The translations under genes and the position numbers were made by a program. Below the pieces are notes generated by a model. It did no database searches and had not been told where the DNA came from. It saw only the letters and a program-made list of their open reading frames with translations. A DNA stretch of 6,057 nt from assembly GCA_946549475.1 (NCBI GenBank), contig CAMNQO010000106.1:1-6057 (forward strand). Direction: 5' to 3'. This document shows, one piece after another, positions 1 through 6,057 of the stretch. This DNA is from an uncultured Bacteroidales bacterium. GTDB taxonomy: Bacteria; Bacteroidota; Bacteroidia; Bacteroidales; UBA932. Each line of letters begins with the position of its first letter. Positions within the stretch are counted from its first letter, which is position 1.

Positions 1-2044
1 CGCCGCGGAAACGACGGTATAGCACCATCGGATCCTCGCTGTCACCTTTCTCCAGGATGTTGCTGCGGAACGATTTCGCCGTCGGCTGGTCAAACAGGCC
101 GCGCTGCAGGAAGAGGGAGAACGCATCCTTATCCAGCACCTCGGCCCACAAATAATTATAATAACCGGCCTGGTAGCCCGAGCCGCCGAAAATGTGGTTG
201 AAATAGGTGGAACGGTAACGCGGGATGATTTCGCCCATCAGCCCCATATCCTTGCACACCTTCGCCTCGAAAGCCTGCACCAGGATGCGGGCCTGCTCGC
301 CTGTCAGCGCATTGACATCGAAGTCAGCCGTCACACCGGCCTGCGCCAGCACCGGTTCTCCTACAGCAGCCGCCAGATCCTTCATCGAAGACAGTTTGTG
401 CCACTCCATATCGAGGATGGCCGCAGAAGTCAGTTCCGTCATCTTGAAGCCTTCGCCGAAAAGCGCCGCCGCATTCATCTTGTCCACCAGCTCGTCCGGA
501 ATCACCTCGCCCGTCTCGCAGTGGAAGGCGTAGGTCTTGAGCACCTCCTTGCGGAAGGCCCAGTTCTCGTTGATCTGGGAAGGCAGTTCGACAAAGTCCC
601 GCTTGACATTCGTGCCCGCTACCGAAGGATAGGTACACTGCGAAAGCAGGGAATGCAGCGCGTGGCCGAACTCGTGGAAAGCCGTCTCCACATTGTCGAT
701 GGTCAGGTTGGGACGGGAGAAATTGCCGATATTCACCACCACGGGGCGCTGCGGCGTACCGTCGGGCAGGACGCACTCGCTGACGAAATCATTCATCCAC
801 GCGCCGGCCCGTTTGGTGCTGCGGGGGAAATAATCCGTAATAATCACTCCGAGATGACTGCCGTCGGCATCCTGCACCTCAAAGGCGGACGCCTCGGGAT
901 TGAAGAGCGTGATATTTTCGATGGGCTTGAACTGGATGCCGTACAGACGGGAAGCATTGCCGAACACGCCCTCACGCACGTTTTCCATCTTGAAATAAGG
1001 CATCACCTCGCTCTCGTCCAGGGCATAGCGGGCCTTGCGGACCTTGTCCGAGTAGTAGAACCAGTCCCAGGGCTCCATCTTCGTACCGGCAGGAAGCAGC
1101 CCGGCCTTGATATCCTCATCCATCGCAGCCTGAAGCATCTTGCGCTCCTTGACGGCCCCGCGCAGGGCGGCCGGCATAATCTCGCCGAGGAAAGGATCCA
1201 CCGTCTCGACATTTTTGGCCATTTTCTCGTCCAGGATGAAGGCCGCGGGCGTATCGAAGCCCAGCAGGGCGGCCTGACGCTGGCGAAGGCTGATAATTTC
1301 CAGCACCACCTTGTCGTTGTCGGCCTCGTTGCCGTTGGCGCCGCGGCTGCTGTAAGCCTTGAACATCGCTTCGCGGCGGCTGCGGTCCGTGCAGGAAGCC
1401 ATTTCATCGTAATACTGCGACACGCTGATGCCGAAAGCATCCTTGAAGGCGTTGCTCTCGCTCAGCAAGTTCTGTCCGAAACGCAGGATGCACTCGGAAA
1501 GACGGGCGTTGATGGCCTTCATTTCCTCCTGCTGTTCCTCGGGCAGACCGATGCCGCTGCGGATAAATCCCTCGTAGAGGTTTTCCAGGACCCGCAGCTG
1601 TTCACCGTCGAGACCGGCGGACTCACGGCCGTCATAGACCGCTTTGACCCGCTCGAAGAGTCCTTTGTTGAGCATAATCTCGTCTCCGTGGACCGTCATC
1701 AGCGGCAGGATCTGCTCTTCCAGCGCCTGCACTTCGGGCGTTCCGTCGGACTCGGAAATGTTGTAGAACACGCCCGCCACTTTATTCAGCAACTGGCCGG
1801 AATACTCCAGCGCAGCCACCGTATTGTCGAAGGTCGGGGCTTCGGGATTGCTGACGATGGCGTCGATTTCAGCATTGTGCTGCCGGATTCCCTCCCGGAC
1901 GGCCGGAAGGTAATGGCTCACTTTAATTTTCTCAAACGGCGGGATGCCATAGGGGGTATCCCACTCTTCCATAAAAGGATTCTTTTCCTGACAGGCTGCT
2001 GCACTCATCATCACAAAAAGCAATAAAAAATAAAATCGTTTCAT
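1..2044 (-). CDS. dcp: Peptidyl-dipeptidase Dcp, M3 family zinc metallopeptidase, probable lipoprotein (3' end outside window)
   Basis: Dcp enzymes release dipeptides from the C-terminus of oligopeptides. The frame reads from ATG at 2044 to the left edge, 681 codons without a stop. The zinc site is plain: HEFGH at residues 457-461 with E458 as catalytic base, and the third ligand E486 in DFVELPSQ, 25 residues after H461 as in E. coli Dcp. A second family block, HIFGGSGYQAGYYNYLW, starts at H617 and carries the conserved Tyr/Gly substrate loop. The visible end (YRRFRG) matches the family's C-terminal region, so I infer about 15-20 residues are missing. The N-terminus (MKRFYFLLLFVMMSAAAC) is a signal peptide with a possible lipidation Cys18; the lipobox is weak because Ala sits at -3. 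That suggests a membrane-anchored periplasmic or surface enzyme, unlike cytoplasmic E. coli Dcp. The start lies 5 bases after the receptor stop, with no Shine-Dalgarno sequence (AATTAAACGAT before ATG), so cotranscription and perhaps translational coupling are likely. Family assignment is secure; location is inferred. Confidence 0.95.
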   Translation of the reverse strand, partial: MKRFYFLLLFVMMSAAACQEKNPFMEEWDTPYGIPPFEKIKVSHYLPAVREGIRQHNAEIDAIVSNPEAPTFDNTVAALEYSGQLLNKVAGVFYNISESDGTPEVQALEEQILPLMTVHGDEIMLNKGLFERVKAVYDGRESAGLDGEQLRVLENLYEGFIRSGIGLPEEQQEEMKAINARLSECILRFGQNLLSESNAFKDAFGISVSQYYDEMASCTDRSRREAMFKAYSSRGANGNEADNDKVVLEIISLRQRQAALLGFDTPAAFILDEKMAKNVETVDPFLGEIMPAALRGAVKERKMLQAAMDEDIKAGLLPAGTKMEPWDWFYYSDKVRKARYALDESEVMPYFKMENVREGVFGNASRLYGIQFKPIENITLFNPEASAFEVQDADGSHLGVIITDYFPRSTKRAGAWMNDFVSECVLPDGTPQRPVVVNIGNFSRPNLTIDNVETAFHEFGHALHSLLSQCTYPSVAGTNVKRDFVELPSQINENWAFRKEVLKTYAFHCETGEVIPDELVDKMNAAALFGEGFKMTELTSAAILDMEWHKLSSMKDLAAAVGEPVLAQAGVTADFDVNALTGEQARILVQAFEAKVCKDMGLMGEIIPRYRSTYFNHIFGGSGYQAGYYNYLWAEVLDKDAFSLFLQRGLFDQPTAKSFRSNILEKGDSEDPMVLYRRFRG

Positions 2045-2049
2045 ATCGT

Positions 2050-5000
2050 TTAATTAAAGATATATTTCAGTCCTACCTGGATGCTCCAGCACTGGTCCTT
2101 GGAATACTGATAGCCATAGGAAGATGCAGGCATCTGCCCCGCATTGGAGTACATTGAGAAGGTCGGCCTCCCCTCTCCGTCCTGCCCTTCGTAGGTCAGG
2201 ATTTTGGAGTCGTTGCAAAGGGTATTGGTCCGGTTGACACCCCACTTGGAATTGAGCAGGTTGGTCAGGTTCAGGATATTGAGCGAAACCTGGAAATTGT
2301 GCTTGGTATTGCCCGCCCGGAAGGAAAAATCCTCCGCGATACGCAGGTCGAAGCGGTGTACCCAGGGGGCGCGCGCCTCGAAAGCCGAAGCATACTGTCC
2401 CTTATGGGAGCGCAGGTAGGCGTCCTGATTCACGAAAGCCCAGAAGGCCGCCCGCTGCTCATCTGCGGAAAGGATATATACCTGCCCGCCGGAGGTGAGG
2501 GTTTTGTCCACGAAGACAATCTCGCTGTCATCCCTGGGGATGTACATCAGGTCGTTGGCCACACCGTCCCCGTTCATATCATTGGTATAGATGTAACTAT
2601 AGCCATAGGGCGAATAAGCCGTATAGAAGAGGCTCAGATGCAGTCCGTTTCCGTCAAAGACCTTCCAGGGGACGAAATAGCTCACACTGGCCGTCACCCG
2701 GTGGGGAATGACGAACTGGGTGCGCTGAAGCCGTGCCTTGGCCGGTCCGTCGATCTGCGGGACATTGGTCATCGCGGAATAGAGTTCCGTACCCGGGAAA
2801 CCGCTCATTTCACGGGATTCCGTAAAGGCATAGGCCGCCGTCAGGTCGAGATGCTTCACCGGTGTCATCGCCACGCTCAGCATCGCGTTGATGCCGTAGC
2901 CCTCCCGGGTATTGGTGAGATAGGCTACGCTGGGACCGGGATTGAGAAGTCCCTTGCCCGCCGGATAAATCAGGCGGTTGTCCGCACCCGCACCGGCAAA
3001 TCGTTTCCACTCGCCCTGGCTGAAATCTACATTGATATTGTCCACATAACTTCCGACGACCACCTTGTTGAAGATGCCTTCCGCCGTAATGCTGAAAGGG
3101 AAAGACACCGGCACGCGCCAGTCGGCCGCCAGCGTCGTCTTCCAGTTCTGCGGAAGCCGGAACTTGGGGTCCACGCCGTTGACCATATAGCCGGCGTAGT
3201 GGGCGGAAGGGCTCAGCGTCGTCGGCAGGTTGAACTGCGCGACGGCATCCGGCACGCGGGTCGTCATCCCCACCCCCGCGAACTGGTCCAGACGGGCGTC
3301 GTGCGCGGTTTCCGCACCGCCGGAGTAGGTCGTCTTGAACTGGACGGAATTTTTCTTGAGATTGGCGTAGGAAGGAACATTCATAAAATACACCAGGGGC
3401 AGATGACCCAGAAAGATTCCCGTACCGCCCCGGACTTTGAGCGACCCGTCCCGCAGGGCGTCCCAGGAGAAGCCGATGCGGGGAGAAATGTTCAGGGAAG
3501 GTCCGGGGCCGACTCCGGTATCGATTTTCACCCCGTCCCGGAAGGTATAGGCGTAGGCGGCGTTGTTGCGCTCGAAATCAGCCTGATTGAAGATAATCTC
3601 GTCCAGGCGGATGCCATAACTCAGGCGCAGGTTGGACAGGACATCCCACTCGTCCTGCACATAAAGGGCGGCTTGGTGATAGGCGATGTTGTCATAGGGC
3701 TGCGTCACACCGTCGAAGCCGTAGGTCACGGCAAAGGATTCCGGCCGGGCGGAGGCGATGAAATCGTCCACCGACTTGTATCGGTAGTACATCATCGGAT
3801 TGCGCATATACAGGTTGGAAACCTTCTGGTACTCATAGGAGATACCGGCCGTAATCTGATGGGTGTCAAAATGGAAACTGAGGTCGTCCTTCACATTGAC
3901 CACGGTGTTGCGGAGGTCCGTGTAACCGGAGAACAGTTCGTAGCCGAGGGACATATAGGGTTCGAGTTTTCCCTCATACAGAATATCCACGTGGGGAAAG
4001 GTCTCCGAGCGGCTGTCCCGGTATTCGCGGTTGGAGGTGAAAGTGGCCAGCAACTGGTTGGACATCCACTCCGTAATCCGGCTGCCGAAATCCAGGACGG
4101 CGGAATGGACTTCGCAGTTGTAGGAAAACATATTCCCGGAAAAGGCCATGGACTGGGGGCCGACGCGCTTGGTGCCGTACAGGCGGTAACCCGTATCGCA
4201 GGAATTGTCATTGGGCGCATTCCAGGCCCGGTCGTAGGTATAATTGTAGCGAAGGGTCAGGCGGTGCTGCTGCGAAATGTTCCAGTCCAGCCGGGCCAGG
4301 GCCTTGCGGTTGAGATTGTCGCCGGGAAACTCGGTCGCGCTCCCCGGGTCGTAGCCGTATTTTTCCTTGACGAAGTCGCTCACCCGCTGCATATCGCTCA
4401 GGAGCGTACGGGAAATGTTCCCGCCGGGCTGCTCTCCGTCCAGCCGGGCCCGCCAGGAAATGACCTGCACTGGCTTGTTCTCCTGCTCGTAATTGACGAA
4501 AAAGAAGAGTTTGTCCTTGACGATCGGGCCGCTGACGGTCGCGCCGAAAATCCAGTCGGATTCCGGATTGCGCGTTCCCAGGTCCACGCCGGCGATGGTG
4601 TTGCCCCGCATCGCCTGATTGGTGAAGTAGGTATAGGCGCTCCCCTTGAAAAGGTTGGAGCCGGACTTGGTGACGGTATTGATGCCGCCTCCCACGAAAT
4701 TGCTCTGGCGGACATCGTAGGGGGAAACGACCAGTTGGATTTCGTCGATAGATTCGATGGAGATGGGATTGCCCCCGCCCGGAAGGTTGCTGGACAGGCC
4801 GAAATTGTTGTTGAAATTGGCGCCGTCCACCGTAAAATTGGTCATTCGGCCGTCCCCGCCCGCAATGCTCATTCCATTGGCATAGGGAGAATAGCGGATA
4901 TAGTCGATGATGCTCCGGGAGACCGTCGGCATCTCTTCGATTTGTCTGCGGCCGTAGTTGACCGAAGAGCCGGTCCGCGTCAGCCGCATTTTTTCGGCCA

Positions 5001-5361
5001 TTTCCTGAACGGTGGCAGCCGGGAGTTCCTCGGGAGAAAGCCGGGCATCTATACGGGTCGTCTCGCCCAAAGCCAGCCAGATATTACTGAAAGTCAATTC
5101 GGTATAGCCAGGCATCGAGAAAATGAGGGTGTAGGGACCGCCGCTGCGAAGGCCGCTCAGGGTATAATGCCCGCTTTCTCCGGTCGGCGTGAAATACTGC
5201 GTTCCGGTCGGCTCGTGCGTCAGCAAAACGGTCACGAAGGACAAAGGATGGTCATCGCTCCCCTCATAGACCTGCCCCGTCAAGGAAGAAGTCGTCACCT
5301 GGGCTGAAAGGATTTGACAAGCAGCAAGGAGTACGAGGAAAAGGGTGACACTTCTTTTCAT
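2050..5361 (-). CDS. Oar-like TonB-dependent outer-membrane receptor with carboxypeptidase-regulatory-like domain
   Basis: A complete 1103-residue outer-membrane protein, predicted to take up or move a substrate using TonB energy; the substrate is unknown. Residues 1-20 or 21 are a signal peptide ending LSAQ. Residues about 25-108 form a carboxypeptidase-regulatory-like beta-sandwich (LTGQVYEG...GHYTLSGLRSG...YTLIFSMPGY). The plug follows at about 130-238, with TVDGANFNNNFG near 177-188 and QSNFVGGGINTVTKSGSN at 219-236, both typical of the Oar/TonB plug family. The rest is a beta-barrel rich in alternating aromatic residues, ending WSIQVGLKYIFN. DMNGDGVANDLMYIPR (from D928) is a block I associate with Oar-like receptors. 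No obvious TonB box was seen. The mature chain has only four cysteines, C388, C416, C1049 and C1091. It is not a typical SusC: there is no SusD gene beside it, and a Dcp-type peptidase follows after 5 bases. In Myxococcus, Oar is needed for secretion of the protease PopC; whether that applies here is unknown. ATG 5361 is chosen because it begins the signal peptide. Confidence 0.93.
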   Translation of the reverse strand: MKRSVTLFLVLLAACQILSAQVTTSSLTGQVYEGSDDHPLSFVTVLLTHEPTGTQYFTPTGESGHYTLSGLRSGGPYTLIFSMPGYTELTFSNIWLALGETTRIDARLSPEELPAATVQEMAEKMRLTRTGSSVNYGRRQIEEMPTVSRSIIDYIRYSPYANGMSIAGGDGRMTNFTVDGANFNNNFGLSSNLPGGGNPISIESIDEIQLVVSPYDVRQSNFVGGGINTVTKSGSNLFKGSAYTYFTNQAMRGNTIAGVDLGTRNPESDWIFGATVSGPIVKDKLFFFVNYEQENKPVQVISWRARLDGEQPGGNISRTLLSDMQRVSDFVKEKYGYDPGSATEFPGDNLNRKALARLDWNISQQHRLTLRYNYTYDRAWNAPNDNSCDTGYRLYGTKRVGPQSMAFSGNMFSYNCEVHSAVLDFGSRITEWMSNQLLATFTSNREYRDSRSETFPHVDILYEGKLEPYMSLGYELFSGYTDLRNTVVNVKDDLSFHFDTHQITAGISYEYQKVSNLYMRNPMMYYRYKSVDDFIASARPESFAVTYGFDGVTQPYDNIAYHQAALYVQDEWDVLSNLRLSYGIRLDEIIFNQADFERNNAAYAYTFRDGVKIDTGVGPGPSLNISPRIGFSWDALRDGSLKVRGGTGIFLGHLPLVYFMNVPSYANLKKNSVQFKTTYSGGAETAHDARLDQFAGVGMTTRVPDAVAQFNLPTTLSPSAHYAGYMVNGVDPKFRLPQNWKTTLAADWRVPVSFPFSITAEGIFNKVVVGSYVDNINVDFSQGEWKRFAGAGADNRLIYPAGKGLLNPGPSVAYLTNTREGYGINAMLSVAMTPVKHLDLTAAYAFTESREMSGFPGTELYSAMTNVPQIDGPAKARLQRTQFVIPHRVTASVSYFVPWKVFDGNGLHLSLFYTAYSPYGYSYIYTNDMNGDGVANDLMYIPRDDSEIVFVDKTLTSGGQVYILSADEQRAAFWAFVNQDAYLRSHKGQYASAFEARAPWVHRFDLRIAEDFSFRAGNTKHNFQVSLNILNLTNLLNSKWGVNRTNTLCNDSKILTYEGQDGEGRPTFSMYSNAGQMPASSYGYQYSKDQCWSIQVGLKYIFN

Positions 5362-5387
5362 TATGAGACTGTTTAGGATTTAGCCCG

Positions 5388-5418
5388 CGAATTTAAGAAA
5401 AATTCTCATTAAAGACAG
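5388..5418 (-). promoter_or_regulatory. Candidate Bacteroidota promoter for the receptor-dcp operon
   Basis: On the minus strand, TAAATTCG (5395-5388) matches the Bacteroidota -7 consensus TAnnTTTG at all but one fixed base. Twenty bases upstream lies CTG (5418-5416), a weak version of the -33 TTG. Transcription would begin near 5381, giving a leader of about 20 bases before ATG 5361. The spacing is right but both boxes are imperfect, so this is a tentative call. It would be the only promoter visible for the receptor and dcp, since no gap exists between those genes. Confidence 0.35.
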
Positions 5419-5438
5419 TAACTATCGGGTAAGTGTTG

Positions 5439-5469
5439 TTGATTTTTTGAAAAAGCTTTCCTAACTTTG
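5439..5469 (+). promoter_or_regulatory. Bacteroidota-type housekeeping promoter of metK
   Basis: TAACTTTG at 5462-5469 is an exact match to the -7 consensus TAnnTTTG of the Bacteroidota primary sigma factor. TTG at 5439-5441 is the -33 element, separated by exactly 20 bases, within the usual range for these promoters. Another TTG lies at 5436-5438 but is spaced less well. The start of transcription is expected about 5-8 bases after the -7 box, near 5474-5477. The leader would then be roughly 57-60 bases, almost all of it taken up by the riboswitch-like fold. The -7 box lies about 100 bases from the start of the divergent receptor gene. Confidence 0.8.
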
Positions 5470-5484
5470 CGGCCTTACAAAATA

Positions 5485-5539
5485 CGAAGTGGACAGATTT
5501 GCTCTGCTTGCAACCACTCGAAAAAATGCTAAAATGATG
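5485..5539 (+). promoter_or_regulatory. SAM-II-like riboswitch (H-type pseudoknot) in the metK leader, overlapping the start codon
   Basis: A compact pseudoknot can be drawn by hand. P1 pairs AGTGG (5488-5492) with CCACT (5514-5518), extended across a bulged A5487 by CG (5485-5486) with CG (5519-5520). The P1 loop contains GATTT (5496-5500) and ends CTTGCAA (5507-5513). Downstream is TGCTAAAATG (5527-5536). P2 pairs T5508-A5531, G5510-C5529, C5511-G5528 and A5512-T5527, leaving U5509 opposite U5530. GAUUU, UUGCA and GCUAAAA in this order, with a U-U pair flanked by G-C in P2, are the ligand-site hallmarks of the SAM-II class as I recall it; there the two U residues contact SAM. Sitting before metK gives the expected feedback: SAM stabilises P2, covers AUG 5534 and lowers translation. 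Deviations: two extra bases between P1 and GATTT, a competing 4-bp hairpin CAGA/TCTG (5494-5497/5503-5506), and no GG after GCTAAAA. The class is inferred from memory and hand pairing, without a covariance search. Confidence 0.72.
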
Positions 5540-6057
5540 AAAAAGAACTATCTCTTCACGTCGGAGAGTGTGTCTGAAGGGCACCCCGACAAAGTGGCGG
5601 ACCAGATTTCCGACGCCATCCTCGATGAATTCCTTTCCCAGGACGAACAGGCCAAGGTGGCTTGCGAAACTTTCTGCTCGACCGGTCTGGTGGTCGTCGG
5701 CGGAGAAGTCAGCAGCGAAGACGCCTATGTGGACATCCAGAAAACCGTCCGACGCGTCATCGACCGCATCGGCTACAACAAGGCCGAATATCAGTTTGAC
5801 GCCCATTCCTGCGGCATCCTGTCGGCCATCCACGAACAGAGTCCCGACATCCATCAGGGGGTCGTGCGCTCCAGCGAGGAAGAGCAGGGTGCCGGCGACC
5901 AGGGGATGATGTTCGGCTATGCCTGCACCGACACGGCGGAATATATGCCCCTCCCCCTGGCCCTTTCGCACCGGACGCTCCAGGTCCTCGCCTGGCTGCG
6001 GAAATACTCGGACAAGATGCCCTACCTGCGGCCGGACGCCAAAAGCCAGTTTACCGT
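5534..6057 (+). CDS. metK: S-adenosylmethionine synthetase (methionine adenosyltransferase), N-terminal part
   Basis: MetK makes SAM from methionine and ATP in the cytoplasm, releasing phosphate and pyrophosphate. About 174 of an expected 400-430 codons are present; the gene runs off the right edge. The N-terminal signature SESVSEGHPDKVADQISDAILD lies at residues 10-31, with the ATP/phosphate-binding H17, D19 and K20. The second hallmark, GAGDQGMMFGYA, begins at G119 and includes D122. AIHEQSPDI and YLRPDAKSQ are also family blocks, and the sequence is close to Bacteroides MetK as I remember it. Two ATG codons stand in tandem (5534 and 5537); the first is taken, but the second would fit as well and would shorten the protein by one residue. 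No Shine-Dalgarno sequence is visible; A-rich sequence precedes the start, as is common in Bacteroidota. It is divergent from the receptor operon and probably controlled by the SAM-II-like leader. Confidence 0.98.
   Translation, partial: MMKKNYLFTSESVSEGHPDKVADQISDAILDEFLSQDEQAKVACETFCSTGLVVVGGEVSSEDAYVDIQKTVRRVIDRIGYNKAEYQFDAHSCGILSAIHEQSPDIHQGVVRSSEEEQGAGDQGMMFGYACTDTAEYMPLPLALSHRTLQVLAWLRKYSDKMPYLRPDAKSQFT

Noticed and set aside
194..2026. A 610-codon open frame on the plus strand opposite dcp
   Set aside because: The minus strand encodes an intact M3 peptidase with its zinc site. The plus-strand product resembles no family I know and has shadow-like composition.
2299..5307. A 1002-codon open frame on the plus strand opposite the receptor gene
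   Set aside because: It is antisense to a clearly recognisable receptor. Its product is rich in His, Arg, Gly, Val and Ile without domains or a signal, the usual look of a shadow frame in GC-rich DNA.
2050..5361. A SusC-type receptor of a polysaccharide utilisation locus
   Set aside because: No SusD-like gene, glycoside hydrolase or sensor regulator is present, and the plug motifs (QSNFVGGGINTVTKSGSN) fit the Oar-like group better.
5485..5526. The P1 hairpin as a rho-independent terminator
   Set aside because: On the plus strand the stem is followed by a run of A, not T. On the minus strand the T run comes before the stem. Control at translation initiation fits better.
5526..5537. A three-codon upstream reading frame (ATG CTA AAA TGA) overlapping the metK start
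   Set aside because: Its bases are explained by the conserved GCTAAAA strand of the riboswitch-like fold; a similar chance ATG occurs before GCUAAAA in other SAM-II RNAs as I recall.
5393..5971. A 192-codon minus-strand frame covering the start of metK and the intergenic region
   Set aside because: It is antisense to conserved MetK motifs and would run through the metK promoter and leader. No recognisable protein features.

Overview
The window looks like a chromosomal piece of a GC-rich member of the Bacteroidota, probably of the order Bacteroidales. The evidence is an Oar-type TonB-dependent receptor with an N-terminal carboxypeptidase-regulatory-like domain, a promoter of the Bacteroidota type (TTG, 20-base spacer, TAnnTTTG), A-rich start regions without Shine-Dalgarno sequences, and a MetK of the Bacteroides type. 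I cannot name a genus.

Layout. Positions 1-2044 (minus strand) hold nearly all of a lipoprotein-like peptidyl-dipeptidase of the M3 family (Dcp); only the last few residues lie outside the window. Positions 2050-5361 (minus strand) hold a complete 1103-residue Oar-like TonB-dependent outer-membrane receptor. It is transcribed towards dcp, with only 5 bases between its stop codon and the dcp start, so the two probably form an operon. Positions 5362-5533 are a divergent control region. On the right, metK (S-adenosylmethionine synthetase) starts at 5534 on the plus strand and runs off the window after about 174 codons.

The most interesting element is the metK leader. About 15 bases after a strong Bacteroidota promoter, positions 5485-5539 carry an H-type pseudoknot with the conserved pieces of a SAM-II riboswitch: a P1 stem, GATTT in the first loop, TTGCA just before the P1 3' strand, and GCTAAAA downstream that can pair with TTGCA. 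The GCTAAAA block runs directly into the start codon. SAM, the product of MetK, could therefore fold the RNA over the initiation site and shut off its own synthesis. No Shine-Dalgarno sequence is present for the fold to hide, so masking the AUG itself seems to be the mechanism.

The two halves of the window have unrelated jobs: outer-membrane transport plus peptide breakdown on the left, and methyl-donor synthesis on the right. No mobile elements, CRISPR arrays, tRNA or rRNA genes were seen. Several very long open frames opposite the real genes are antisense shadows.
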